64,000 bases of DNA, from NCBI GenBank assembly GCA_902500755.1, contig CABVRV010000002.1, forward strand, positions 1 through 64,000. Reading direction: 5' to 3'. The translations under genes and the position numbers were made by a program. The notes under the pieces were generated by a model, which made no database searches, was not told the origin of the DNA, and was given only the letters and a program-made list of their open reading frames with translations. This document shows positions 1 through 8,347 of this stretch, piece after piece (positions within the stretch are counted from its first letter, which is position 1; the number at the start of each line of letters is the position of its first letter). Source of the stretch: an uncultured Nitrospira sp. (GTDB taxonomy: Bacteria; Nitrospirota; Nitrospiria; Nitrospirales; Nitrospiraceae).

Positions 1-59
1 CGTCGGGGTGATCACTGGATGTCGAAATAACGCATTGCGCCACGCCCACAGATCCACCC

Positions 60-380
60 ATGCACCAGCAACTCGCTTCTGGACGATGGCATTCCCTCCC
101 GCTTATAGAACAACTGACCAATGTCGGAAGCGATGTCGCACGCGCCGCTCGATGGTATGTCAAGAACCAGAAACGTTGCGAACAGGCCTTCGATCACACT
201 CTGGAATTATTGGATTTGACGATTGCTGACGAGCGGTGGAAAGGCCGGCGAAAAGAACTGACCCGCGCACGTGAATTGCTGTGCGACGCCATGTTTGGCG
301 GAACAACTTACGGCAGTGATTTAGCGTCTCTCGATTGTTATTTCTTTCACTTCGCCATGGCCGCCCGAGTTGGTCGGTGA
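60..380 (+). CDS. Small hypothetical protein, copy 1 of a paralogous pair
   Basis: A 106-residue soluble protein of unknown function. Its core (the stretch around RCEQAFD, LLDL, IADERWK, KELT, AREL and TTYGSDLASLD) recurs in the ORF at 3288-3590, and a 35-base stretch at 301-335 is identical to 3511-3545. Conservation of the reading frame between copies supports a real coding sequence. The ATG at 60 aligns with the ATG of the second copy. No Shine-Dalgarno is evident, no signal peptide or membrane segment is seen, and no known domain is recognised. It could also be a recent pseudogene of a lineage-specific family. Confidence 0.55.
   Translation: MHQQLASGRWHSLPLIEQLTNVGSDVARAARWYVKNQKRCEQAFDHTLELLDLTIADERWKGRRKELTRARELLCDAMFGGTTYGSDLASLDCYFFHFAMAARVGR
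301..335 (+). repeat. 35-bp exact repeat, copy 1 (pair at 3511-3545)
   Basis: The bases from the GAACAACTTACGG motif to TCTCTCGAT are identical in both copies, inside the 3' ends of the two paralogous small ORFs. Flanking coding sequence is similar but diverged, so this block is unusually conserved at the nucleotide level. Confidence 0.75.
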
Positions 381-505
381 ACGGCGTATGACAGGGGATG
401 CACAAGACAGGAGTCGACCCCAATTTTCAATTCAGGCGGAAAAACACGCTGAAAAAATCAAGGTCCGGCGGGTGAAAGATTCATTGCTGCCTGCCGAATC
501 TTCGA

Positions 506-925
506 CTAATCGGGGACTTTGGCCCCTTCCTCTCGACACGTAAAACTCAGGACATTGAAGGTCGGTGCAAGGATCGTCACGATCAAGCCCCAGAGTAGGA
601 TCGCGGTGATCGCGCGGTAAAAGACGAGATCGAAGACTATCGTGGGACCGGCACCTGCAATAATACTGAAGCGGCCGACCACCGTTCCAAGCAGAGCGAT
701 CCCCTGAAACACGATACCGATTTGCCTCGTCCAGGAGCGATTGTACAGGGTCAGAGAATATCCGAGAACCAAGATGCCTGCCAGCACACTTTCGAAGATG
801 ATCGCGTCGCGATGCCCATCCTCTTCAGCCGGCAAACCGGCATGAATGATGGCAGCGATGGCAAATGCCGCCGCTTCGGCAAACAGGAACATCCGGATCT
901 GCACCAGCTGGCGATGGTCCTTCAT
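506..925 (-). CDS. Small integral membrane protein, unknown function
   Basis: A 139-residue protein with four predicted hydrophobic helices (roughly residues 11-31, 43-62, 70-92 and 104-126) and short charged loops, so it should sit in the inner membrane. No catalytic motif or family is recognised. The ATG at 925 is the first in frame; GGAG lies immediately before it, closer than normal, so the start is uncertain. It lies on the same strand as the downstream-named methyltransferase gene at 1103-2101, 177 bases away, and could share its transcript. Confidence 0.55.
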   Translation of the reverse strand: MKDHRQLVQIRMFLFAEAAAFAIAAIIHAGLPAEEDGHRDAIIFESVLAGILVLGYSLTLYNRSWTRQIGIVFQGIALLGTVVGRFSIIAGAGPTIVFDLVFYRAITAILLWGLIVTILAPTFNVLSFTCREEGAKVPD

Positions 926-1102
926 CTCCGTTCAAGTCCAGCAACCTTTCGGAAACGCTTGCTTCAGTCAAACACTGATTTGCCATCAAGGCTCCTAGCA
1001 GAACTCCTAGAGCAGGTAACCAGGAATAGGAGGAAAGAAAATACGAGAGGGTACTTCGCTCTGGCATTGGTACCGGCCAGGGAGCTCAAGCACCCCAGGC
1101 AC

Positions 1103-2101
1103 TCAGGATCGTACAAGCCTGTCATCCATCTGCCTAGACAACATCACACTCGTAGGGACATCGGCACGCACGGCCCGAAACATGCCAAAGCGACACAGCC
1201 CTGCCCCAAATGCCAGCCGCATGAGCAGGAACGTGGGCACTTCCCGCAATGATTTCATGAACCCGATCACGCCAAACTGAATAATCCCTTCTGGGCGCAT
1301 AATGCCCTGCCAGATCGAATCGATCCATGAGGGTAACGTTTCCGCAGTCCAATCGGCCGTGGTGACGTCACCCGCCACCAGTCCGGTCGACGCCAGTAAT
1401 TCTGAAAACCCTTCAATACTGGAAAATGCTGGGTGAGACCACTGATCCAGCAGTTGCCGCATCACTGGCTTTTCCCAAACATTGAGCGGAACCCGGCGAT
1501 CGTCCCGCTGATTCCAATCGGCCACGACCAGAATTCCACCCGGTTTCAGAACGCGCATGAGCTCTCGAGCAAATTGTGCTTTATCCGGCATATGCGGTCC
1601 GGCCTCGACCGACCAGACCACATCAAAACTGGCATCGGGGAACGACAGTGCCAGCGCATCATCGACCTGAAAGCGGGCATTCACTTCTGGGGCAGTTAGC
1701 TCTTGAGCCCGTCTGACTTGCTGAGGGCTGATAGTGATTCCTGTGACAGCACAGCCATACTCCCTCGCCAGAATGCGACTGCTGCCGCCGATGCCACAGC
1801 CCACATCTAACACCGTCGTACCGGAAGGAAGCTTATCTAACCCACCCCACTGCACCATTTCATGCACAAAGTCTGACTTGGCTTTAAGAAAATCCTTTTT
1901 GCGAGGTGGAGAGCCATAGTGTCCCAAATGAATATGCTCGCCCCAGTAGAACTCGAGAATGCCGTCATTCGTCCAATCATCATAGGAATTGGCGACAGAA
2001 TCGGCAGACTGATAGGTGCGGGGAAATAGCAAATACAGTACTAGTCCAATCAGCAGTACGACCAGGAGAAGGGCAATCGCCCATATGAACATGTTCATCA
2101 T
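1103..2101 (-). CDS. Membrane-anchored SAM-dependent methyltransferase (MPBQ/tocopherol-methyltransferase-like)
   Basis: A 332-residue class I methyltransferase with an N-terminal membrane helix (about residues 4-27). Motif I is clear (VLDVGCGIGGSS, about residues 97-108) and is followed by the acidic and LKPGG motifs typical of the fold. The conserved entry region with FYWGEHIHLGHYG resembles plant and cyanobacterial gamma-tocopherol and 2-methyl-6-phytyl-benzoquinol methyltransferases, which act on prenylated quinols in membranes. A quinone or lipid substrate is therefore plausible but inferred. The start at 2101 is followed directly by a second ATG; no strong ribosome site is seen. No quinone genes are adjacent. 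Confidence 0.75.
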   Translation of the reverse strand: MMNMFIWAIALLLVVLLIGLVLYLLFPRTYQSADSVANSYDDWTNDGILEFYWGEHIHLGHYGSPPRKKDFLKAKSDFVHEMVQWGGLDKLPSGTTVLDVGCGIGGSSRILAREYGCAVTGITISPQQVRRAQELTAPEVNARFQVDDALALSFPDASFDVVWSVEAGPHMPDKAQFARELMRVLKPGGILVVADWNQRDDRRVPLNVWEKPVMRQLLDQWSHPAFSSIEGFSELLASTGLVAGDVTTADWTAETLPSWIDSIWQGIMRPEGIIQFGVIGFMKSLREVPTFLLMRLAFGAGLCRFGMFRAVRADVPTSVMLSRQMDDRLVRS

Positions 2102-2422
2102 CTTGAATGTCTGAATGAACGTGATTTCATTAGCATGTAGGACAATACAACGAAAAAGAAACTCTATTGCTGTGCCAGCAGAGGTGAAAAGTGGCGCAGA
2201 TTAGCTTCGGAAATGCTGTTAAGTCAAGGCGAAGGGTATTTGAATCTCAGATGAATCACTCATGTAGTAGACGGATGAAATAGTCTCGGAATATCCGCAC
2301 ACCGGATAGACCGCTTCTGAATCGCCCTCCCCTGATGCCACAATAGACCAAACCGGGGCAGGACACGTTACAATGGCCGCGCTTCCTGGCTCGCTTCGCA
2401 ACAGATTTTCCGGATATACCCT

Positions 2423-3163
2423 GTGGCAATCGGCACCACCTACAGCATCACCGTGCTCTTGGACGTCAACGAAATTCAGGACGTGGACGACCGGGCGGAA
2501 AGCCGCAGTTACATCGTCGCCGATCGCGAGTCCAAGCAGGCCGCTATCATCGATGCCGTCATCGAGAACGTCGAGCGCGATCTTCGACTTATCAACGAGC
2601 TTGGGCTGATTCTCTGCTTTGCCATCGAAACGCATATCCACGCCGATCACATCACCGGTGCCTCAGCCATTAAAGATCGAAGCGGCGCACAGATCGTATA
2701 CGGCGGCGGCGCCAAGGGCGAGGTCACCGGCGCGGATCTGTTCCTATTCGAGGGCGAGGCGCTGCGGCTTGGTGAGACGTCACTGACCGCGCTCGCAACC
2801 CCCGGACATACGAATGGCTGCACGAGCTACCTGCTCCCTGGTGCCGTCTTCACGGGCGATGCGTTGTTCATCCGCGCCAACGGCCGGACCGATTTCCAGG
2901 GCGGCTCGCCGGAGAAACTGTTCGACTCCGTTCGCAAGAAACTGTTCGCGCTGCCGGACGACACGATCGTCTACCCCGGACATGATTATCAGGGCCGGAT
3001 TTCCTCCACGATCGGCGAGGAAAAGCGATTCAACGAACGCCTCAACCTCTCGATCGACCAGGCGACTTTCGTCGAGATGATGAATCGGAGAAACGTGCCG
3101 CGTCCTGCCAAAATGGATATCGCCATACCCGCCAACCTGAGAGCCGGCCGGGTCACTTCATAA
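2423..3163 (+). CDS. Metallo-beta-lactamase-fold persulfide dioxygenase-like protein (ETHE1 family)
   Basis: A 246-residue MBL-fold hydrolase. The metal motif THIHADH places H71, H73, D75 and H76; further ligands are H129 (TPGHTNG), D146 (FTGDALF) and H187 (YPGHDY). These and the GRTDFQGGS segment match the ETHE1/persulfide dioxygenase branch of the glyoxalase II superfamily, which uses one iron to oxidise glutathione persulfide to sulfite. The GTG at 2423 is chosen because the family's N-terminal strand starts shortly after it. It has no obvious operon partner here; the two rhodaneses at 16 and 20.6 kb could act in related sulfur chemistry, but that is inference. Confidence 0.85.
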   Translation: MAIGTTYSITVLLDVNEIQDVDDRAESRSYIVADRESKQAAIIDAVIENVERDLRLINELGLILCFAIETHIHADHITGASAIKDRSGAQIVYGGGAKGEVTGADLFLFEGEALRLGETSLTALATPGHTNGCTSYLLPGAVFTGDALFIRANGRTDFQGGSPEKLFDSVRKKLFALPDDTIVYPGHDYQGRISSTIGEEKRFNERLNLSIDQATFVEMMNRRNVPRPAKMDIAIPANLRAGRVTS

Positions 3164-3287
3164 CTTTTTGTCTCGTCCTGACACCGAGATACACCGTTCC
3201 CGGTACGTCGAACGGGCTGAGATCTGCACCGCCGTGAACGGTCATCGTCAATCGATCAGTGCAGGGTTAATAGCATTCCACCCTTTC

Positions 3288-3590
3288 ATGAACAACTGGC
3301 TGCTGAACGATGGCACACACTCTCGCATGGAACAACTGGCCAATGTCGGCAGCGATGTGGCGTGGGGGGGGAAGGATCAACACCGCTGCGAACAGGCTTT
3401 CGACCGAGCCGTGAAACTTCTGGACCTGCCGATTGCGGACGAGCGATGGAAACGCTGCCTCAAGGAACTGACCGGTGCGCGGGAAGTGCTGTGCAACGCG
3501 ATGTTCGGCAGAACAACTTACGGCAGTGATTTAGCGTCTCTCGATCATTATTTCTGTCATTTCGCCATGGCCACCAGAGCTGGTCGGTGA
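3288..3590 (+). CDS. Small hypothetical protein, copy 2 of a paralogous pair
   Basis: A 100-residue protein of unknown function and a paralogue of the ORF at 60-380. I start it at the ATG at 3288 because that codon and the following residues align with the start of copy 1; an in-frame TTG further upstream (3168) is less likely. Copy 2 has a short internal deletion relative to copy 1 after the NVGSDVA motif, where a run of seven G bases occurs, which is a possible slippage site. The frame stays open to a shared C-terminus. No membrane segment or known domain. Confidence 0.55.
   Translation: MNNWLLNDGTHSRMEQLANVGSDVAWGGKDQHRCEQAFDRAVKLLDLPIADERWKRCLKELTGAREVLCNAMFGRTTYGSDLASLDHYFCHFAMATRAGR
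3511..3545 (+). repeat. 35-bp exact repeat, copy 2 (pair at 301-335)
   Basis: Identical to 301-335 base for base. It lies within the 3' end of the second paralogous small ORF. Confidence 0.75.
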
Positions 3591-3955
3591 TCAGAGCATG
3601 ATGGGCAGCGCACGGAACAAGACCTGACCCTGACTTTACTCACGACGACGACTCTTGATCGACGCCACTTGCCGCGGTTTGAAGCTTGCGGCTGCACGCC
3701 GAATTCGAGGGACCCCCCCTCATCATGGATGAAGCACCGTCTCCATCACTGCCGCGATGGTGACGTTCGTAGTATACAGACTCTCGACCCCTCTTCTTCC
3801 GCCTTCATTTAGTAAACTCATAGTAATCCTAAAACGTTGTAAATCTTGACAAATCATAAATATCAATACTAGGTATAATTGACTCTTTTCAACTATCGAT
3901 AGATTTCATTAAGATGCAAGGCCTCCGACATCGGCCACCATCAAGGAGTCCCATT
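3591..3955 (+). promoter_or_regulatory. Intergenic region with AT-rich putative promoter before the HEPN-like pair
   Basis: These 365 bases hold no gene I can support. From about 3800 the base composition turns markedly AT-rich. A TTGACA lies at 3846-3851 and a perfect TATAAT at 3874-3879, but they are 22 bases apart, too far for one standard sigma-70 promoter, so the -10 may use a weaker -35. AAGGAG at 3943-3948 is the ribosome site of the gene starting at 3956. The abrupt composition change suggests the left edge of an acquired segment. Confidence 0.35.
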
Positions 3956-4567
3956 ATGGCTTCTGGCAAGGCAGAGCAGACAGACAACCCCAGTAACGAA
4001 ATTAAGGCCATGGATTCGACTTTTAAGGCTCTCGTTAATCTGAAGCCTGATGAACAAAGGCGAGTACTTGCGTGGTTACCCCAAAAGCTAAATTTAATAC
4101 CTGCAGAGCGGCCACCAACAGGAGGAGGGCCATTAGCTGGAGCATCGACGGCTTCAGGAGCACACGCTTTAACGCTAAAAGGTGAACCTGGCAGTCGAGA
4201 GCATGCAAAAACATTTATGAGCCAGAAGAAACCTGGCGACTTCCAAGAGAGAGTTGCATGTCTGGCGTACTATCTCACTCATTATATGAATACACCCACA
4301 TTTAAGACCCGAGATATTACGACGATGAATAGTCTTGCCGGACAACCAAACCTGTCGAACCCCGCGGTCTTCGTGAGTAACTCTGTTCGATCACAATACC
4401 TGTCTTCTGCAGGAAAAGGGCAACAACAAATTACTTCAAGGGGAGAAGCGGTCGTGGACGCCCTACCCGATAGAGAGAAAGTGAAGCAAGCTATTGAGGA
4501 TCACAAACACTCCGGGCGAAGGAAGAAAAGAAAAGGGAAGAAGTCCAAAGCTAAGGCAGGGAACTAA
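3956..4567 (+). CDS. Basic-tailed hypothetical protein, first gene of a putative two-gene module
   Basis: A 203-residue protein that I cannot assign to a named family. The ATG at 3956 is chosen because AAGGAG lies seven bases upstream. The N-terminal half is polar with a Gly/Ala/Ser-rich linker. A middle domain (about residues 80-170) contains the ERVACLAYYLTHY helix and a KTRDIT...NPAVFVSNSVRSQYL stretch that reads like a winged-helix-type nucleic-acid-binding fold. The last 20 residues are almost all Lys, Arg and Gly, suited to DNA or RNA contact. It is separated from the next gene by two bases, so the products are probably made in concert. Codon and base composition are more AT-rich than in neighbouring genes. 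Confidence 0.7.
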   Translation: MASGKAEQTDNPSNEIKAMDSTFKALVNLKPDEQRRVLAWLPQKLNLIPAERPPTGGGPLAGASTASGAHALTLKGEPGSREHAKTFMSQKKPGDFQERVACLAYYLTHYMNTPTFKTRDITTMNSLAGQPNLSNPAVFVSNSVRSQYLSSAGKGQQQITSRGEAVVDALPDREKVKQAIEDHKHSGRRKKRKGKKSKAKAGN

Positions 4568-4569
4568 AG

Positions 4570-5340
4570 GTGCTTCAGCAAATACGGGACGGGCTAGCCA
4601 AACAACTACCTACGTTACTTGTAGATGAATTGCTCGCGGCATACGTCGAAACGAAGAAAGAGTTTTATCTTGGTGGTCTTCGATTAAGTGCCGTTGAAGG
4701 TGGACGATTCTCCGAAGCTGCATTTCGTATTCTTCAATACCAGACCACTAGTAAGTTCACTCCCCTCAACAAGAAGCTCGATACAGACCGTACAATTCTT
4801 GACCTCGCGAATCTGCAATCGGGTTCTTATCCAGATTCACTCCGTCTTCACATTCCTAGGGCGTTGCGCGTTGTATATGATGTTCGGAATAACCGAGACG
4901 CTGCTCATCTGGCCGACGGAATTGACCCGAATTTACAGGACGCAACGCTTGTTATATCTGTTTTGGATTGGGTTCTCGCTGAGCTGGTACGTCTGCACCA
5001 CTCCGTGAAGGCTGATGAAGCACAGTCTATAGTCCAGAACCTCGTCAGTCGCCAGGCACCGGCAGTTCAGGATTTCAATGGATTCTTGAAGGTCTTAAAT
5101 CCAGGCCTCCTGGCTGGTGACTACTGCCTTCTTCTTCTCTATCAGAGAGGATCGTTGGGTGCAACCTTAGCGGAACTCTCCAATTGGGTGCGACCTAAAA
5201 TGAGAAGTAATCTCAGTCAAACACTCAATCGTTTAATAGATGGCAAATCCTTTGTCCACGTCGATTCTCAGGGTAAGTTCTTTGTGACTGCTACTGGTCT
5301 CAAGGAGGTGGAGAATCGCGGGCTATATAAGCTCCCATAG
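4570..5340 (+). CDS. Putative HEPN-like (R-x6-H) protein with C-terminal winged helix
   Basis: A 256-residue protein with a GTG start two bases after the preceding stop, indicating translational coupling. Residues about 10-165 look all-helical. At residues 106-113 it carries R-N-N-R-D-A-A-H, which fits the R(X4-6)H consensus of HEPN ribonucleases including the polar residue after the Arg. Residues about 180-250 (GDYCLLLLYQ ... LSQTLNRLIDGK) look like a winged helix. HEPN proteins are common toxins or effectors in abortive-infection and toxin-antitoxin systems, so a defence role together with the 3956 product is plausible. This is inference from one motif; a non-enzymatic scaffold is possible. 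Confidence 0.6.
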   Translation: MLQQIRDGLAKQLPTLLVDELLAAYVETKKEFYLGGLRLSAVEGGRFSEAAFRILQYQTTSKFTPLNKKLDTDRTILDLANLQSGSYPDSLRLHIPRALRVVYDVRNNRDAAHLADGIDPNLQDATLVISVLDWVLAELVRLHHSVKADEAQSIVQNLVSRQAPAVQDFNGFLKVLNPGLLAGDYCLLLLYQRGSLGATLAELSNWVRPKMRSNLSQTLNRLIDGKSFVHVDSQGKFFVTATGLKEVENRGLYKLP

Positions 5341-5530
5341 GATAATAGCTCTACGCGTTCCCATCGTTTCCTAGCAGACCGAGTTGTCAGCCGTGTGCGC
5401 CCTGAGACCAGCCTGCTGAGAAAACTGGCTAGTCAAACGAGATTTTTATCTCTTAGATGAACGAGGGTCTATGGATTTTCACGGAGCCCACCTCTAACCA
5501 CCCGCCTTTAGGTCATGCAATCTAACTCAT

Positions 5531-5725
5531 CTCGAAGGGTTCTGGTCGATTGACATACCCACTTGGAATAATGTGTCCCTGAATGTCAGCACACACTGGA
5601 TCAATCAGGCTACAAGAACAAGAATCCTCTCTTCTTTCTGAGAGAGAAGTGATCGGTACCATTGATAGGAAGGCGGAGCATTGATCAGTCATGGATCTGA
5701 AGGTAGAGGATCAGCGGACCGCCCC
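5531..5725 (+). pseudogene. Duplicated leader and 5' end of the PilZ gene (decayed copy)
   Basis: This segment closely matches 6689-6890: both contain CTCGAAGGG, a GATAATG or AATAATG box, TGGATCAATCAGGCTACAAG, and the codons for MDLKVE-x-QRTAP. After the Pro codon the two sequences diverge abruptly and the copy encodes no PilZ domain. In the copy the frame upstream of the shared ATG is closed by a TGA, which supports the ATG (at 6855 in the intact gene) as the true start. It appears to be a 3'-truncated duplication that kept promoter and translation start. Confidence 0.7.
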
Positions 5726-6323
5726 CATGATTGAAGGTCAGATCTCGAACCGTGCATCAGAACGCAGGTGTTATATTGCGCTCCGCGCAAACCTGCAGAT
5801 GCCATCAACCTCTTGGCTCACGAACCCAACAAACCAAGCCTCCCCTACCATCTCACTCACCGCTACCGCCCTTCGTGTTAGTTATAATCCCAGACCGTGA
5901 GACGACATTAGATCAGCTTAGCCATCACACTCGCGTCCCTCCGCTCCGTTCTACTTCTTCTGGAAGGATGCCCCTCACACGTCGATGTACATGGCCTTTC
6001 GGAATAACGCGGAAGGAAGGTCCTGCAGGGTAACACCCATTACCAGACTGCGTCGAGCGCAACGACCAGACTGTTCAGAACCTGACCTGCCAAGCCCTTG
6101 CCACCGCGTGGGGATTCCACTCATCCGGGCAGCTTGAGATTCCCTCACACCTGGCATACACAGCCAGCTAAAACATCCCCGTGCCCTCTATAATCATTGA
6201 CCAGCACATGATTCACCACTCGCTCTCCTTCTACTTCATGAAAGGTTCTTCACCGAGTTCTCATTCGTTCTTCATCTTTCTCCTGTATGGTTGCCCTATT
6301 GGAAACAATGAAAGAGGCACGGA

Positions 6324-6407
6324 ATGGACACCAATTGGCTGATATTCGGTGGAGTGATTCTCGGGTTAGTGGGTGCGGCTTTCTTCGTCTACAAGAAGGG
6401 TCAATAG
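6324..6407 (+). CDS. Putative 27-residue single-span membrane protein
   Basis: A short ORF with an ATG at 6324, preceded by a purine-rich AAAGAGG at about 6311-6317. It encodes MDTNW, then one hydrophobic helix of about 18 residues rich in Gly, Val and Leu, then a positively charged KKGQ end. The topology matches small regulatory or structural inner-membrane peptides. There is no family assignment, and an ORF this short can arise by chance; the good ribosome site and textbook helix are the only support. Confidence 0.4.
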   Translation: MDTNWLIFGGVILGLVGAAFFVYKKGQ

Positions 6408-6688
6408 CCATAGAGAGGGTCAGGTAATTCAATGGCCCTTCTATGACAACCTAGGGACTGCCCCGGTTGTGCAGCCCGGGACGGTTCCATAGGTTCTCAC
6501 TCTTCTTGCCCCTGAAACTTGCAAGCAGCTTGCAGCACAGGCATCGAAGCCTGAACGGTTAAGGGCGCATTGCTTTCAGCCCTGCTATCAGGGAACGTCG
6601 GTACGTCCCACCTGATTAATCAATCTTTCAAATGGTTCCGCTCAACGCGCCACAGGCGGGAGTCGATCCTTCATGAGAATTGCTCCGC

Positions 6689-6890
6689 TCGAAGGGCTGT
6701 TGCCGATGAACATCTCTACGCGGGATAATGCGTCCCTGAACAAACAACACATACTGGATCAATCAGGCTACAAGAACAAGAACCCTCTCCCCTGTTTCTT
6801 TTTGATGGGAAAGTGATCGAGACCATTGATGGGAAAGCGGAGCGTCGACTAGTCATGGATCTCAAGGTAGAGGAACAGCGGACTGCCCCA
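6689..6890 (+). repeat. Parent copy of the duplicated PilZ leader
   Basis: Promoter-proximal region and first codons of the PilZ gene, matched by 5531-5725. Similarity is strong through the non-coding leader, which implies that the leader itself was copied and has not fully decayed. Confidence 0.7.
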
Positions 6891-7805
6891 CGAGTTTGTG
6901 TGCAATTTCCCGCCATGGTATCGGGCTCAGCGCAGCCCGAAGGAACTGGTACCGTCCTCGATCTCTCAAGGGGTGGGTGCCGACTGGAAAGCCCGCTCCT
7001 CATGTTGCCTGGCCTCTCATTAGAACTGCGTATCGCAATACCCGGCTTGGAGTGGGCGCTGATGATTGATGGGGCTGATGTGCAGTGGGCAAACGAGGAC
7101 ACCGCCGGGCTGGCATTTGTTCGCATCAGAGAGACGGAACGGCAGCGACTCAGCGACGTGATGACAACTTGGCTCGCAAGGAAGTCTGAGGACGGCGGCG
7201 AAGAGCAGGTCGAACTGGTGCCGTTTGAGTTCCAAGGGCTGGAAGCCGTGCTTTCAAAAGATCCTGAACTCGCCATCAGCAAAGGACTGGTGTGGTTCGC
7301 TCAAGACCGAGCGGAATTCCGCTTTCATGGAGGGAGCCTCCTCGGCAGAGCGTTCCCCACGTGCACGCCCGAGTTCGCGGCCGCGCTCGGTGAGTTGGTC
7401 AAAGCCGGCGGCGACACGGAGGCCGATTTCTCTCTGGCTCTGCTCCAGAATTATCTTGGTTCGACATCCACCGACGGCGTCTTAAAAGAGATTGTGTCTC
7501 GATTTCCACATGATGATCGAAAAATGAGCGAAGTCCGGAGCAGCATCAATAGTACCGGCGTGGTCTCAGTCTCCGGTGAATTCGGACTCGCGGAAGCATG
7601 GCGGGCCAAGAAAGAGTCGCTGACGCGCTGGCTGACAGACGAACGACAGGTGGTCACAGCATTCGCCGAGCAGCACATTGCAGAGCTCGATCGAATGGTC
7701 GCGACAGAGCGGCGCCGTGTGGAGGCCGAAAGGGAACTACGAGAGAGGACCCGGAATGAGGACGAGTCAGGCCACGATCATGGCTACAGGGCGAAACCCT
7801 TCTGA
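6855..7805 (+). CDS. PilZ-domain protein (probable c-di-GMP receptor)
   Basis: A 316-residue protein with an N-terminal PilZ domain: RTAPR (R9, R13) followed by DLSRGG (D36, S38, G41), which fits the R-x3-R and D/N-x-S-x2-G c-di-GMP contacts. Residues about 100-300 have no recognised domain; the end is charged and helical. An in-frame GTG at 6813 is an alternative start, but the duplicated leader at 5531-5725 has a stop in that frame just before the shared ATG. It precedes two phage-tail-tube-like genes by 57 bases on the same strand, so it may regulate or be co-expressed with them; this is inference. Confidence 0.75.
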   Translation: MDLKVEEQRTAPRVCVQFPAMVSGSAQPEGTGTVLDLSRGGCRLESPLLMLPGLSLELRIAIPGLEWALMIDGADVQWANEDTAGLAFVRIRETERQRLSDVMTTWLARKSEDGGEEQVELVPFEFQGLEAVLSKDPELAISKGLVWFAQDRAEFRFHGGSLLGRAFPTCTPEFAAALGELVKAGGDTEADFSLALLQNYLGSTSTDGVLKEIVSRFPHDDRKMSEVRSSINSTGVVSVSGEFGLAEAWRAKKESLTRWLTDERQVVTAFAEQHIAELDRMVATERRRVEAERELRERTRNEDESGHDHGYRAKPF

Positions 7806-7862
7806 TAGCAGAAGAAGATATAGGGTCAGTGGCAGGAAGATACAAAAGGAGAGGAGAGACGT

Positions 7863-8315
7863 ATGGCTATTTTCCGCGATCGTCCTTATGGCCAGTACAA
7901 TTTTCTGATCGACCTTGGCGACGGAGACACCCAAGGCCCGCAGGCGGGCTTCCAGGAGGTGAGCGGCATTGGCATGGAAGCCGTGGTAATCGAGTACCGC
8001 AACGGCAACTCCAAGGAAAATACTGTGATGAAGCTGACCGGCTTGAACCGGGTTAGCGATGTCACACTGAAACGAGGGATCATCGGCTCGCTGAATCTCT
8101 ATACATGGCTTGACCAGATCCGCAACGGCGACCAGAACGCCATGCGAACGGTGACCATTCAATTACAAAGTGAAGATCACAGCAACGTGGTTCAGACATG
8201 GAAGCTCTTACGGGCACGCATCGTCAAGCATACGAGCGGTCCGCTCAATGCAAAAGGGACCGACGTCGCGATGGAAGAAATGGTGTTAGCCTACGAGCGC
8301 CTGGAAATGGAGTAG
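7863..8315 (+). CDS. Phage tail tube-like protein (T4 gp19 / contractile-injection tube family), copy A
   Basis: A 150-residue protein of the family that forms the inner tube of phage tails and extracellular contractile injection systems (Afp1/Pvc1-like). Typical features are the N-terminal DRPYGQYNFLIDLGDG, the GFQEVSGIGMEAVVIEYRNG strand pair, the LKRGIIGS...LYTWLDQIRNG motif, and the C-terminal MEEMVLAYERLEME. The start is supported by AAGGAGAGGAGAG upstream. Length is normal for the family. No sheath, baseplate, spike or ATPase genes are in the window, so it would be an orphan or act with a distant locus. Confidence 0.85.
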   Translation: MAIFRDRPYGQYNFLIDLGDGDTQGPQAGFQEVSGIGMEAVVIEYRNGNSKENTVMKLTGLNRVSDVTLKRGIIGSLNLYTWLDQIRNGDQNAMRTVTIQLQSEDHSNVVQTWKLLRARIVKHTSGPLNAKGTDVAMEEMVLAYERLEME

Positions 8316-8347
8316 GTTCGAGCTTTTTAGTTTGGAGTAAAGACAGT

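Larger units (their letters stand above)
5341..6812. other. Gene-poor 1.5-kb stretch
   Basis: No substantial gene is supported between the HEPN-like gene and the PilZ gene. It holds a partial duplicate of the PilZ gene's leader and first codons (5531-5725), a degraded-looking continuation to about 5900, and one possible 27-codon membrane ORF at 6324-6407. The rest shows short shadow ORFs on both strands without ribosome sites or recognisable motifs. Confidence 0.6.

Noticed and set aside
2219..2650. 143-codon ORF antisense to the persulfide dioxygenase gene
   Set aside because: It overlaps the 5' end of a well-supported gene on the other strand and encodes no recognisable feature.
3846..3879. 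A single sigma-70 promoter made of TTGACA and TATAAT
   Set aside because: The 22-base spacer is too long for a standard promoter; only a loose AT-rich promoter region is reported.
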